Assembly (NCBI GenBank): GCA_963971575.1 | Contig: OZ020616.1 | Span: forward strand, 38,344,250-38,408,249 | Source: Liopterus haemorrhoidalis | Taxonomy: Eukaryota; Arthropoda; Insecta; Coleoptera; Dytiscidae | DNA length: 64,000 nucleotides | Reading direction: 5' to 3' | Part shown: piece after piece, positions 10,841-22,357 of the stretch | Layout of the letters: each line of letters opens with the position of its first letter | How positions within the stretch are numbered: the first letter of the stretch is position 1 | The notes under the pieces: generated by a model | Databases searched by the model: none | The model's input: the letters and a program-made list of their open reading frames with translations, nothing else | What the model was told of the DNA's origin: nothing | Position numbers and translations under genes: made by a program

Positions 10841-11690
10841 TAGGGCTCTCAGATTGTCGCCAAAGCAAACCGGGACGGAGTGACGGGGTGAGGAGAACTT
10901 TTGATGCTGTACGCCAAAAACTTTAACTAATCGGGAGGGATTAATTAGATTTTATATTACAATTACTATTGTTTTATTAATAACAAAAAAAATTAAATTA
11001 CAAATTATTGACAACAGAAATAAAAATAAATTTCCAGATCTTAACTTATATGAAATTTAAAGTATTTGGGTTACAAGTTCATAGCAAATTCTTGTTCAAT
11101 AGTTCATAAAATAATTTTCAAATTAATTTTAATACTTTTAAATACCCGTCGAAAATAGGTGTCTGTATGACGTTCCGGCGCGTTCTATGATAAAAAAAGC
11201 AGTGCAATAGGTAATTTTCAAATAAAATACATACAAAACTATTTTATAAATACTTTTGGTTGGATTTAGTTATTTTAACAATTCGTCTTTTTTTAAAACG
11301 TAGTCTTACATTTCATTACAACTGAAATCAAAATTTACCACGCACTGTAGAATAACCTCTACACTGTACAATCTACAGTATCACATGATAGCGAATTACG
11401 CTCGTCAGTCCACTGAATTTCCATCAGCGAGAAAATACGTTCGACGTTTGCATTTTTACAAACGAGAAACGACTGATCAACACGGTCGTCTGTGTAGACA
11501 CCGTCGGACAAATTTAAATTCGTTCCAATAATGTACGTTCCCGCGGCGACTGCTGACTGACTTAATAAATTATTAAAATACACAAAACTACAAAAAATAA
11601 ATAGGCGTCCCGAGACAATCTCTCGGGACACCGGGACATAGACCTCAAAACCGGGACAATCCCGGTTTTCCGGGACGTCTAAGAGCCCTA
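10841..11690 (-). mobile_element. hAT element, 850 bp, with transposase tail
   Basis: Ends are TAGGGCTCTCAGATTG and, inverted, TAGGGCTCTTAGACGTCC, with a perfect 8-bp target duplication GTTTTGAC (10833-10840 and 11691-11698). That duplication has T at position 2 and A at position 7, the Ac-type pattern. CCGGGAC motifs cluster near both ends. It keeps the C-terminal piece of a transposase on the minus strand and is nested in the hAT at 10338-12024. Confidence 0.92.
11359..11631 (-). pseudogene. hAT transposase C-terminal (dimerisation) remnant
   Basis: The minus-strand frame contains NANVERIFSLMEIQWTDERN followed by SLSCDTV. This matches the hAT C-terminal dimerisation motif (N-x-x-x-E-R-x-F-S, then W-T-x-x-R/K-N-x-L). 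The first ~50 residues of the 90-codon frame look noncoding. The catalytic region is deleted, so this is a fossil tail inside a nonautonomous element. Confidence 0.7.
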
Positions 11691-12024
11691 GTTTTGACCT
11701 ACAATGGCTGCTACAGGTTACATACTATTGCTCGTCCTTCACCCCCGCTTGTACCCCGCATCAAAACTCGTACAAATATTTGAGACATTCGCTATTTTGC
11801 CCTCTTTGGCATAAGTCCATTCTAAAAACATTTGTTTTAGGAAGCGAAAAGCGGCGCGATGCGAATTTAAGTTATAAACATTTAATTTAACTAAATATTC
11901 ATTTAAAATGGGTAAAATGAAAATAATACATGTTATTATTATTATTTTTTATTAAAGATTTTCTTCTTTTTCAAAAGTAAATAATTTGGAGAGCATTTCT
12001 CCCTCCCTGAACCAGCCGCCACTG

Positions 12025-12794
12025 GGTGTAGGTAGGGATTTTAACGATGTAAATTTATTTGATGTAGGTTGATAATTAAATTCGACATAATAACCAAACT
12101 GGACCCTCGCGGTCAAAACTACGGTGAAGGTCGAATAAAAATATTACTAACCTGACTTAACGTAACCTTCAGTTAGCAATGTCATAGCAGATGGCACGCC
12201 AACCGAATCTACATTTTAAATGACATTCTGAAAAATAGACGAGTTTCATCGATCTAATTCTGTCATCAAATATTTATTATATTTTTCTAAAGGTCTAAAA
12301 CATTTAGCAATAATATTAACAAAATGTTACCACACAGAAACACCCAGCAAAAAATAATGGGAACTATGAAGCATCTAGAAATCTTGCCATAAATTTATTT
12401 AAATTATCAATAAATTTTAGTTCATAATTGTTCAGGGTTCATAAAAGATAAGTGATATTGAATGGTCTATGTTTTCTTATGAATATATACTGGAACTTTC
12501 TCAATAAGTTACATAAAGTAAAATCAATTTGAGCTGACAAATATCATATATGCTATAAATTATGTACACCATACATCTCGTAAGTTAGTATATCATAAAC
12601 ATAAAGGCAAATATCACTTTGCAGAATGGAAATAATTAAAAAATTGCTATATACATATGATATTTAAAAGTAATTTAGAACATTTATAGCTGTTGCAAAA
12701 CGTTTACAACTAGATAATAAAATCTGTCGCGGTACATTATCTTCCTTCTTAATAGCTTCTTGTTATCAAATTAATAAATGTTAGTATCAATATA
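12025..12794. other. Unassigned AT-rich DNA
   Basis: No recognised gene or repeat before the Tigger-like left end. Confidence 0.45.
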
Positions 12795-13884
12795 CAGTAA
12801 TACCTTGGCTAACGAATTTACTTTGTTAAACTAGGCGATTAGTAGTACGAATTATTAGTTATGGCTCAGTTACACGATGCAAGTAACTTGCACCAGTAAG
12901 TACTTGCACCAGTCACTGGCATCGTGTAAACGTACATGCAGTACTGGTGCCAGTACTGGCACAAGTATCTCATGCAAGTCAAGTGAATAGAAGCCGTTCC
13001 TATTTACTGGCACAAGTAGCCGTGCCAGTGACTTAAAAATGGCCGCCATGAACAGCTGATTTATTTTGCGGTTACAAAAACAAACTTTTTCACACCTTTT
13101 TTTAATAAATGTAGTTTTTGGCGCCGATTCATTTTTGTTTAGAAAGACGTACGCATAAAATACATAAAATTAGGTTAAATATCGAAAATTGGCGCGTTAA
13201 AAAGACGGTTTTACGCATAAAAAATAATTGGAAGCATCTACTTTTTGCAGTGTGTTTCGGGTTCTTTGCAAGGTTACTTAAATAAGATACTGGAATACGT
13301 GTAAACGACAAAACGACTTGTGCAAGTACTGGCACAAGTACTTGTGCAAGTACTGGCACAAGTACTTGTGCCAGTACTTGCACAAGTTACTGGCATCGTG
13401 TAACCGGGCCATTAGCCGAATCACGATTTTCATCCAAAATCCTTTTAATCTATTCTACAACGTTCATTCTATACAGTTCATAGTCCAGAGTTGTCAGTTC
13501 ATGGAACAATCATCTTCAGACTGTCTACTTGGAAGGTTCAACTGACATTATGGTGCTGTAGGAATGTCAGGAGTTTCTTCTCTCGGTCCTTTTTTTTTGG
13601 CTGGAGAAGATGTGAAGAATTTTTTCAATGTTGGCTAGATTTCCCTCTTCTTTGAGATTTCTATGAAGTGGATTAGGCGCTTACAAATGTTTGGAGTGTT
13701 GAAGTGTTTTTGGATATTCTTACAATTACACATTATCAATTATGGTACGCTATGTGCCGCGCGTACCTCTGCGTTTCGATAACCAAATCCCAATTCGTTA
13801 GCCGCGACAAAAACCTTGCAACAAAAATATTCGTTAGCACAATTATTGGTTAGCATGGGTCATTCGTTACCCGAGATATTACTT
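12795..13884. mobile_element. Tigger/pogo-like miniature element hosting a Harbinger-type element
   Basis: Left end CAGTAATACCTTGGCTAACG and, inverted at the right, AAGTAATATCTCGGGTAACG, with TA at both outer flanks (12793-12794, 13885-13886). TAACGAAT motifs recur internally at 13795 and 13835. TA duplications and this terminus style suit Tc1/mariner-superfamily (Tigger-like) elements. No transposase is seen. It is interrupted by the TTA-flanked element at 12862-13411. Confidence 0.65.
12862..13411. mobile_element. PIF/Harbinger-type nonautonomous element, 550 bp
   Basis: Ends are TGGCTCAGTTACACGATGC and, inverted, TGGCCCGGTTACACGATGCC, flanked by the 3-bp duplication TTA (12859-12861 and 13412-13414), the PIF/Harbinger hallmark. 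Subterminal DNA on both sides is packed with CAAGTACTTGCACC and CAAGTACTGGCACAAGT units in both orientations, giving near-perfect palindromes at 13320-13390. The frames reading through these arrays are repeat artefacts. Confidence 0.85.
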
Positions 13885-14099
13885 TATAGTAAATGTATGA
13901 GTACACGTATCTGAGCCTAAAAATAGCGAATAAATATGCAATAAAGAAGTAAATGATAGAAGAAATCAAAGAAGACATGCGATTAGAGTCGTAAACTCAG
14001 TTCTTTAATCAAGAAGTTTTACAAAGTCTAAGGTGTACTTATTATTTTACACCATAACAACAAGCGTTTGGGAAACACGAGCAACACTGAGACGCTTTT
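13885..14099. other. Short unassigned stretch
   Basis: Nothing recognised between the Tigger-like element and the LINE tail. Confidence 0.4.
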
Positions 14100-14330
14100 T
14101 TTTCTTATTGTATGATTCGGGTTTTATTCGAAATAAAATTATTTAACTACTATGTATATTGATGTTACCTCTTTTGTTTACCTGTGTATATTCTGTATTG
14201 TAAAGTTTTTAATTGTGATTTGTTTGAATATTAATGTATGTATATGTATTGTATCATTGAGCACAAAAAGCCACTGGCTTCTGCTCTAATCAGTGTAATA
14301 ATAATAATAAATAATAATAATATATCATCG
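14100..14330 (+). mobile_element. LINE 3' UTR with (ATA)n tail
   Basis: GAGCACAAAAAGCCACTGGCTTCTGCTC forms a short stem around GCCACTGGC and is followed by an AATAATAAT tail, the layout of Jockey/CR1-type LINE 3' ends in insects. No coding part remains upstream. Confidence 0.5.
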
Positions 14331-15264
14331 ATGACGTGGCAATATCTCCTATCTCTAATTTTTAGCGAAAATTAGTTCTTGGTTGCATTGTAACCCACGT
14401 ATCAGTACACATGTTGTGACAATTCTTAAACAGGAAAAATTTTTAAGGTCTAAATTCCGTACATAGCAATACCTTTTATCTTAATTTACGCAAAAACGGC
14501 TGACATAAAACAGTTACCTCTTCTGTAAAATTCCTATTTACGCAGATAGGAGGTATTGTCTTATATATTGGAAGAATATATTATATTATATATTTGGCTA
14601 ACCAATATGATAAGCGGTTTGTTAATATTATTGGTTTTTAAAAAATATAATTGATGTATATGTATCTGCTTGACATTTGTCTCTCTGTTACCCATGGCTA
14701 TAGAATAGTGAGACACTTTATATACTAGTCCTTATTTTGAGAAATGGGGGAAATAAATTCACGTATGATTAAAGGAAATTACCTATTAAATAATCTATAT
14801 AAACTGAATAAATGGTCAACCTTATTAACATTAATTTTAATTAAAAAATTAAATTCAAGGAATATCGATTAAATTAAAATTTATTTTAAGTTATTGCCTA
14901 TTTCTTTGTCCATATTTCACAGGTTTGGGAAACCATTTTGGAGTACTTTTTGAAATATTTATAATGTCTTGGACTTGTCGAAAAATAAATTCCCCGGAAG
15001 TGTTTCGCTTGTACCCACAAGGTTATAAAATTATGAAATTCAATACTCACTTCCAATTTCATTTTAGTCCTTTAACTGCACCAACTACCTATATAATAAT
15101 GAAAAGTAAGGATAAGTCAATTTTTACACAGATGTTCGAACTGCCCATTAATAATCTACTTTTGACACACTGTTTTCACACCACCACCACGAATAAGAAC
15201 GCGTTTGACATTCATAGATGGGAACGCAGACTGTTTTAGAGGATTCCAACATACATATCTAGTG
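14331..15264. other. Unassigned; one open frame of unknown status
   Basis: A 104-codon frame at 14925-15239 (+) contains FRLYPQGYKIMKF and a His/Thr-rich end (CFHTTTTNK). I recognise no domain, and flanking DNA gives no splice or promoter support, so it may be chance. The rest is AT-rich. Confidence 0.3.
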
Positions 15265-15960
15265 CAGTGTCTATAAAACTTTTTGCTTTGCTGCCCACTA
15301 TGGGTTAGATTGTTTCCACGGCACAAGATTGCAATAATATTTAAATCACACTTCTTTATTTATAATTTCTTAAGAAAATTTTAATTGCAAACAATTGAAG
15401 AAAAAAAGAGTATTTCATCAAAATTAGTGAGAGGAATGACACTGTTTTCGTAAACGTATAGACTTCAAACGTGGCTCTAAACTTAATAGGCAAATACACA
15501 TCTTCTGATCCATCATCTACAATTGTTCACGTTTTTTAGATTTCACCAGTGCCTAAAAACCTAATTTAAGATATGAAGATCCAAATGGCAACAAAGACTT
15601 GATGGCTATATTAGTTCTGAGCATATTAGTCTGGCAGGGAAATTTAGAAAGCTCACAATTCTTGCTCCGGAAATAATGCTTTACGAACCGGATTGTTCTT
15701 CAACTCTATTCGATTTTTTTTTCTTCTGTCAATGTCAGATTTATAACAACCTAGCTCACGAAATGATTGATAAACCACTCTTTTGTACCAAGTGATGGAA
15801 AATACTACAAATGATGTACAGATATTTTTTAGTGTCTGAATTTCTGGCAAAATTGTTGGTTTCTGAGCCTGAAATGTCTTAGTAAATTAAAATATTTAAA
15901 TTTCTCGCGGCACACTTGGAATCTCTCGCGGTACATAATTTAGCGGACACTAAACTACTG
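15265..15960. mobile_element. Probable hAT element, termini degraded
   Basis: The left boundary CAGTGTCTATAAAAC and the right boundary ...CACTAAACTACTG resemble hAT ends. The right subterminal CTCGCGGCACACTTGGAATC/TCTCGCGGTACA repeats the common hAT text GCGGCACACTT. Target duplications do not line up cleanly. The 65-codon minus-strand frame at 15653-15850 is unassigned. Confidence 0.35.
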
Positions 15961-16455
15961 TCTGCTAGTGTTTACGAGTGTTTTTGATCTAGGGCCATTT
16001 ATTAAATGCGGGTAAAACCGAAAGTAGTTAAAATATGTCATCGTTCCTCGTGTCTCACTGTTTCCTATGTTCCCCTGTATTTGATGGTGACAAAATATTG
16101 CATGTAAATGACCCGACAGGAGCCTTGTTTCCAGGCGTGCCGTGGTAAAATGGCGCCCAGGGCAAAATAAAACAAGAGAACAGAATAAAAAAAGGAAACA
16201 CAATTCAAACCAGTGTTTCCTTAACAGGCTTTTCCTAAACACGCCCATGACACGTGACATGCTTGCCATACCCTAGATACGTCTCGGCTTGTTTTTGTGC
16301 CATTTATGAAAGAAAATACAAAAGCAGACTACTGATGTTCTACTTTAGGTTAAAATACTAAAATTGGACTAACCATGTTACTGAGTTCTGCCAAAGATTA
16401 TAAAAGTTCTATAATCTTTGGTACTATTAAATTAGTATATCGAAAGTATCCCAGA
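15961..16455. other. Unassigned DNA
   Basis: A GCC-rich patch near 16135-16160 (AGGCGTGCCGTGG, GGCGCCCAGGG) hints at further hAT debris. Nothing firm. Confidence 0.3.
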
Positions 16456-16467
16456 TATATTAAGAAT

Positions 16468-16655
16468 TTTTTTTTTTTAATTATGTTTGGACTTGGCTAC
16501 TAAGGCCATTATCCAGTAGAAGCAATTTTATTTTGAAAATGTTACATAATATTACAATGTACATTTTTTGGACAACACAAAATATCCATGCCATAACCGG
16601 GATTTGAACCCGAGCCCCCCACTGCTACGCTAACCACTGCGCCACGGTGACCGGC
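16468..16655 (-). mobile_element. Full-length tRNA-derived SINE, 188 bp, with target duplication
   Basis: On the minus strand the head has an A box in TGGCGCAGTGGTT (complement of 16632-16644) and a B box GGTTCAAATCCC (complement of 16599-16610). A ~110-bp body and a 12-base A tail follow. Flanks TATATTAAGAAT (16456-16467) and TATATTATGAAT (16656-16667) are an 11/12 direct repeat, the signature of LINE-driven insertion. It is the cleanest retroposon in the window. Confidence 0.9.
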
Positions 16656-16667
16656 TATATTATGAAT

Positions 16668-18405
16668 TCAAACGCCACCAATTAAATTTTGTAGAAGAAA
16701 CTAATTAAAAAATACAATTGAGTTCAAGTTCCTTAAAAAACTTCAATTAATCATTATGTCTTTCTGTAAACATTACTCCTAAACGTCACCATTATCCTTA
16801 ATTAAACCATCAGTCTTACCGTTCAGATCATCTGTCAAACGAAAACATCACTGCATTCCAATTATCAATTGATCTAGATTATATAAATAGCAATTATGTA
16901 CGTATTGCATTTGTCCCCGATGACAAAACAATCTAGTACGCTTATGGATAAGATAAACGATGTTCATTGAGAGTGAACTATTGGAAGGATTCCTTATTTG
17001 GCGAACGAACTCTGAAGATCGAACTACTTGTTAAAGAATTAGAACGTCGGAAGTTACCATGCATATTCAGCGGTTAATGATCCTTTCTCTTAAGTTTACA
17101 GTCGACAAATGCATGCCTATTCTTAATATTGTTTCTGAGATTATATATCTTTCTGCTCTAAACCTTAAATTTCTAATCAATTTACTTTCCTTTGCTCTGG
17201 TATTATTGCAATGTACAAAAATGTATCGATTCGTCATTTAAATTAGTGTAATCGATTCAGTTTTAATATTACTTTCATTATAATTTGGTTATTAGATAAT
17301 AATTTACTTTCCAAACAGTAATACGTATAGTAATGTCTTCAAGTGGAGGGTCTTCAAGTCAAAAAACCAATCAAATAAAGTTCATTTGGGTAGCATATGG
17401 CAAGTTAATGGATACTTTTAAATACCTACAAACATTACCCCCAGCACTAAAAAACAAAATATTTCCTGATAGTGGAATTGGGTTGGTAATGTCATTAAAA
17501 GAGATGGTATTCAAAATGCACTACCAACAGGAAGCATAAACCTAGTAAACGTGGTCCGGCTAATGTGATATAGAAAGATTACACTGAAAAAGGTGCATGC
17601 AAGTAGTAAACTAGAGTAGCTTAAGACTGACAGCAGTGAAACAATTTAAGGGAGGCCAATTTTGGGCCAATAACATTCCTTATTAGGAATAGCTACAATG
17701 GCATCTCATGTAGAGTTCTACACAATGGTAGTTTGTCAGAAGCTACTACGTTGTTGTCTCACAATGATGAATAAATTCATGAACAAGGCTTGAAGATGAT
17801 GATGGATATTGGACCGATAACGCAAATGATGAACCGGACGCTCAAATAGAACACATTTCAAATTAAAGTATTATTAATAAAGAAAAATTACCTGACATTT
17901 TGGGCAAAGATACATTAATTTTCCTTCCTGACTTTGCTCTTTCTCGTGACAAGTTTTCGCTCTGAATCTTCAGTTGTTTCCATCTATGCAGAGTAAGACA
18001 AAAATCTGTTTATAATCTTTGATAGAAAGTATAAAAGGCGGTATTGGACGCCAACCTTGGAACGGAGTGGCATATAGAGATGAACCTCATCTTTTACTAA
18101 ATTTTCTTTTGGAATGAATTATATTGTATACCTTCTGCGATTTAGCTTATTATTTCACTTTCTTTTATACTCATCACGTGATCTATATTGCCTTGCAGTC
18201 CTTTAATATTCTGATAACTCATTCTTCTTCATTTGCCATCTCCACATCGAATGTTGGGTACTAGCATTCCAAATTTAATATTTAATTTAATACCAATTTA
18301 TATTTGCATAACTATTACATTTCTTTTCCTGTCCTGTCTTGAAATGAGATAATTTGTCCTTAGTACATTAAATTTTGGATCCTCTAACGGATTTTGAGAC
18401 GAGTT
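16668..18405. other. Unassigned; decayed coding-like stretch near 17330-17560
   Basis: A frame at 17333-17539 begins SSSGGSSSQK and runs 68 codons; neighbouring frames give short open blocks such as RDGIQNALPTGS. This looks like an old, frameshifted coding relic, but I cannot name it. It may be an upstream part of the LINE relic that follows. Confidence 0.25.
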
Positions 18406-18875
18406 TTTTTACAGACGATTAGGAAAACTCTATAACGCAAAGTTTTTAATAGCTGCATTTTGCCTACTATATGTTACGGAACAGAAACTTGGTCAGCCAT
18501 ATCGAAACAACAAGAAAAGCTACTAAAGATATCACTAAAGAAAGATGGAAAGGTCCATACTGAATATAAAAAGGATAGAAAAAAATTATCAGAAATTAGA
18601 CAAAGAACAGGCTTCCAAATCAATAATCTGTAAAAGGAAAAAAATGGAAATGGGTGGGTCATATTTTAAGAATTAGTGACGACAGATGAACAAAACGTGC
18701 AAACTACCTGGTGCCCAAGAATGAATAAAAGAAATAAAGGAAGACGAAAATTACGGTGGTGAAAAAAAGTGAAGTTAATAATTAAAACACAAACATTTGA
18801 GCTAGTATCTCGAAGGAAACTTATGCTCTAAGAGGGTATATACGAGCTATTATTATTATTATTATTATAAGTTTT
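18406..18875 (+). pseudogene. LINE polyprotein C-terminal relic
   Basis: Frame-shifted blocks read TETWSAISKQQEKLL, DRKKLSEIRQRTG and KWKWVGHILRISDDR, then RNKGRRKLRWW. This series matches the region after the reverse transcriptase in RTE-like endonuclease/reverse-transcriptase LINEs. Several stops interrupt it. It ends in a (TTA)n tail at 18848-18870, placing the LINE 3' end there. Confidence 0.7.
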
Positions 18876-19774
18876 AAATTACTAAAATAATTATTCTCAG
18901 CACTGCATAAGTAAGTGCGATTAAAGCAACGACACATAAAATAGGAAGCCAAAATTAATAATAATGAAACATAGTACATCTACAGTTATGAAAAAATCTA
19001 AAATTTAAGTTTACCAATCCTCTAAAATATTATTAAATTTTAGTTGAACCAACCTACACTATTATTTTTAATAAAAATAGGACATCAATATTATAACAAG
19101 GTTGCATGATCTGATTTATGAGATTAGATTTATGATCTCTTTATAACACATTTGATGACATTTAGATTATTAGATTGAGTAATCCAAATATGAATAACGA
19201 GATTACATTTCATATCATAAATATCAATATTTTAATATCAATGCCCGCATTTATAATATGAAGAAATTTTATGTAGGTGCTATACTGTCTCCATCTGTGA
19301 ATTTGGTACTCATTTGGGCTCATTCATATGGGAACATATTTATAAATATAATGTTTCGTATGTAATATTCTACATCAGATAAGTTAGGCTATTGTCAATA
19401 ATGATGGGAAACCAGAGCACAATTCTAAATTATGTTTTCATTAAATTATTAACTGAGATATTCGATGTTTCTTTTCTTTATCATGATCTTGAATTTAGTT
19501 TGGCAATATTCTTCGTATAATTTTCCCAGTGAAATTTTGAGTATGCATATTTAGTTCCACATATATATTTTTTTTTATTGTGCAGACCAAAATCCAGTTA
19601 ATTCATTTTCGAAATAAATAAAATTCATGCAGATTTATAGGACATAATGTATTTACTTATAGTCTTGAAATATAATGTTCTGCTAATTGGCATCTTTAAG
19701 TGTTAAAAATATAACTAACTACCTATCCAAGTGTGATTCAATAGTATTTTATTTAACAAGCATATAATGTAGTC
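18876..19774. other. Unassigned AT-rich DNA
   Basis: No gene or termini recognised. GAT-rich text at 19110-19200 is low complexity. Confidence 0.4.
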
Positions 19775-20792
19775 TAGTGTTTTTTATCCGCAGGGCCACG
19801 GCATAATCTGTCTGGTGTGCTAAAATTTTAAAAACATGTATCTAATAGAGTAATATTTTTTATAAAATAATTTATGGCTAGTAAAATTTGTACATAAAAT
19901 TTGTACATTTTAACTTAAACTAGTAACTAATTTTTTAAAACCGTTTAATGTAAATGTACAATAAATTGTGGAAAAAGTTTACAACCCGAGCCGTAGGAGA
20001 GGGTTCTAATCATCCGAGTGTAATATAGCCATTATATGCGAGACAAATACAATGTATTATCTACAACTATATTGTTTTATTATTAGCAAAATAGTAAATT
20101 TAATTTAAATACACAAACATTATGAGGGTAAATTGTAAAACAACCGATCTCACGTCATCAAGATGGCTACCGAACCATCAGCTGTTTGTAACCTACAACA
20201 GTGTTTTATTAAAATTTATTTATTTATAATAATAATAATAATAATAATATTTATTAAATAGCACAATTGGCTACATATTTTACTACATAGTAAAAAATAT
20301 ACGAAAATATTCTAATAGTAAACAATATGTACCTATTCTAAAAATACCATATAGAAAAAAGAAACAATAATAAAAAAATATCATTTTTTAATATTGTTTT
20401 ATTAATTCTAACTTTTAATATTCTAATCATAAAGATGAGCTGTGTAAGGCGCAAATAGCCATCGTTGCTAACCGGCAATATTACGGTGATATTACACGAA
20501 TTCCACAACAATTAAGGCTAAAATTTGATTGAAAGGAACATCCTCTTAACAAGAACATAGCTGCGTATCTATAAGACTAACATTAGTCTTCGTTCTTAAC
20601 GTTAACGTATATGACTAACATAATACATACGTAATTTACCACAAAATTATTCCGTAGCTTTTTTTGACGTGTCGGTAATTTTTGAACCACCATGCATAAT
20701 ACTGATTAACATGCATTGTTTGTTTGGTAAAAAATATAGTATTTTCATTTTTCAGTGTTTTTCAAAATACAGCTAATAGGTAGGTACTTGAT
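19775..20792. other. hAT-like end and LINE tail in AT-rich DNA
   Basis: CTAGTGTTTTTTATCCGCAG at about 19773-19793, followed by GGCCACGGC, resembles a hAT left end with no right partner found. An (ATA)n tract at 20228-20250 looks like the tail of a LINE on the minus strand. Otherwise unassigned. Confidence 0.3.
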
Positions 20793-21152
20793 CAGCGGAA
20801 GGGGAACCGGGGTAAATTACCCCAAATGGTGTAAAAATGAATTTTTTTTTGGGTAATAAGGAAATTTTTCCAATTTGCTATTTTATAAACGTGTTAGTAG
20901 CGCACTAAGGAAAAGGGCGCTGAGGGACTTGACTAAGGGGCGCCATTGCGAAGGTGAGGACCTTTTTTTTTTCTCGTCATTTGGATTTTGAGAGGTGAGG
21001 ACCTTTTTTTTTTTGCTTGTCACATTTTTTTTTGTCACATTTTTTTTTTGCTTGTCACATTTTTTTTTTTGCTCGTCACATTTTTTTTTTACAATCCAAT
21101 GGGGTAACGTCGGTATCTTTGGGTAATGGGTAAAAATGTTCCCCGACCCCTG
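20793..21152. mobile_element. hAT-type element, 360 bp, with shared GGACC module
   Basis: Left end CAGCGGAAGGGGAACCGGGG and right end GTTCCCCGACCCCTG are inverted. Flanks TACTTGAT and ATCTAGAT match at 5 of 8. The interior (20890-21100) carries reverse-strand sequence of the CAGAGCCGCAG hAT family at 53.9 kb (GCGCACTAAGGAAAAGGGCGC and GTGAGGACC units) and then a run of T-rich TTGCTTGTCACATTT units. Either one hAT landed in another and lost its ends, or the module moved between families. Confidence 0.6.
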
Positions 21153-21221
21153 ATCTAGATACAAACATTTTTGGCATGTATCTGTATCTAGATACATTTT
21201 TTCTTAGGTATCTGTATATTT

Positions 21222-21872
21222 TTACCGACCGCCAACATATATAAGGGAGGTATTGTGATCATACCGATTTTGACATTTCGAGATTTCGATGGATCTCCAC
21301 GAATTGAGGTCCCTACATAACGTTTCGACTATTTTTAGCATGATGTCTGTCGGTCTGTCTGTCCGTCTGTCTCTCTGTCTGTCTCTCTGTCTGTCTGTCC
21401 CTCTGTCCGTCCGTCTGTCCGTCTGTCTGTGTACACGTGCAGAGCAAATTCGGCTGAAAAGATTTTTATAAAACTTCATATATAAGCTTCTGCTATCAAT
21501 GTCACGAGATGATCAACTTTTGGTAAAAATCGGTTGACTAAAAATGGAAGTTTACTCGTGTCGATTTTAAGATTTTTGTGAATATTTCACAACAGAAAAA
21601 TATTTCGAAAAAATTTATTGAACAAAAGTTGCTATAAAAGCAATAATTAATAACTTTTATTTGAGACGTTTTTTGATAAAACGAAAAATTTCAAATAATT
21701 TTAGTAAAATTTTTCGAAATTTTTTCATACTTATATGTTACGTTTTCATGATAAATAATATCTCTATTAAAAAATATTAGGCCAAGTTATTTCTACTCTG
21801 CTGCTAAATAAATATTTTATAAAAGAACTTTATGATGGCGGTCAGTCCTGTGGTGGCCACAGCTGATTTTTT
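21222..21872 (+). repeat. Repeat B copy 1 with (CTGT)n tract
   Basis: CCGCCAACATATATAAGGG opens a block that recurs at 41259-41816. Shared landmarks are GTATTGTGATCATACCGATT, a CTGT/CCGT microsatellite (about 21342-21432), GTGTACACGTGCAGAGCAAA, and the end GGTGGCCACAGCTGATTT. Open frames through the microsatellite are artefacts. Element class unknown. Confidence 0.75.
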
Positions 21873-22349
21873 TAAATGTATCTATTATAACACTGGTTGT
21901 CAATCCTTGCTCTTAGTAAATATAAATACATAATAAATTGATAATGTGCATAAAACCACCAAATGGAAAGAGTTACAATTTAGGGTGTTTAAAAATATAA
22001 ATAAATAAACAAATGAACTATTGTGAATTTAGAGATAATTTTGTGTCCTTAAGATTTAATACCAGACTTAATTAATTTTATTATTCCACTTGGTCTTAAA
22101 TGATTGTTCAATTTATTTTTATTATTTAATTATATTATAACATAAAACATCTGGTGTAAAAGCCTTGAAAGGGAAAAACATTATTCAACTCTAGCCAGAT
22201 AAACTTGAAAAGTATATATACCCTGACAGACGGTCAAAGGACATTTCCACTTCTGTCGTCAGCAGTGATACAACATTTCATTTACATTGATTGTTCTTAT
22301 ATGCCTTATTAAAAACTGACTCTTATTTGTCACATATATTTTCACCATG
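21873..22349. other. Unassigned AT-rich DNA
   Basis: No recognised element. Confidence 0.4.
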
Positions 22350-22357
22350 TGTTATAC

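Larger units (their letters stand above)
10338..12024. mobile_element. hAT-like element with another hAT nested inside
   Basis: Left end CAGTGGCGGCTCGTG and right end AACCAGCCGCCACTG are inverted copies. The flanks AACTTTGG and GGTGTAGG do not match well, so the target duplication is lost or the copy is old. It contains the younger hAT at 10841-11690 and two T-rich (ATT)n tracts at 10600 and 11940 that look like LINE tails. Confidence 0.6.

Noticed and set aside
13129..13545. Frames with LAQVLVPVLAQV-type repeats
   Set aside because: They read through the palindromic CAAGTACTGGCAC arrays of a Harbinger-type element, so repetition is a DNA artefact.
20990..21100. Regular short direct repeats that could suggest a CRISPR array
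   Set aside because: Units are T-rich, lack unique spacers and belong to a hAT element in a eukaryotic genome.
21222..21479. Frames rich in Arg/Thr/Asp or Leu/Ser/Val around (CTGT)n
   Set aside because: Microsatellite translation, as are those at 29747-30048, 35388-35570 and 41325-41564.
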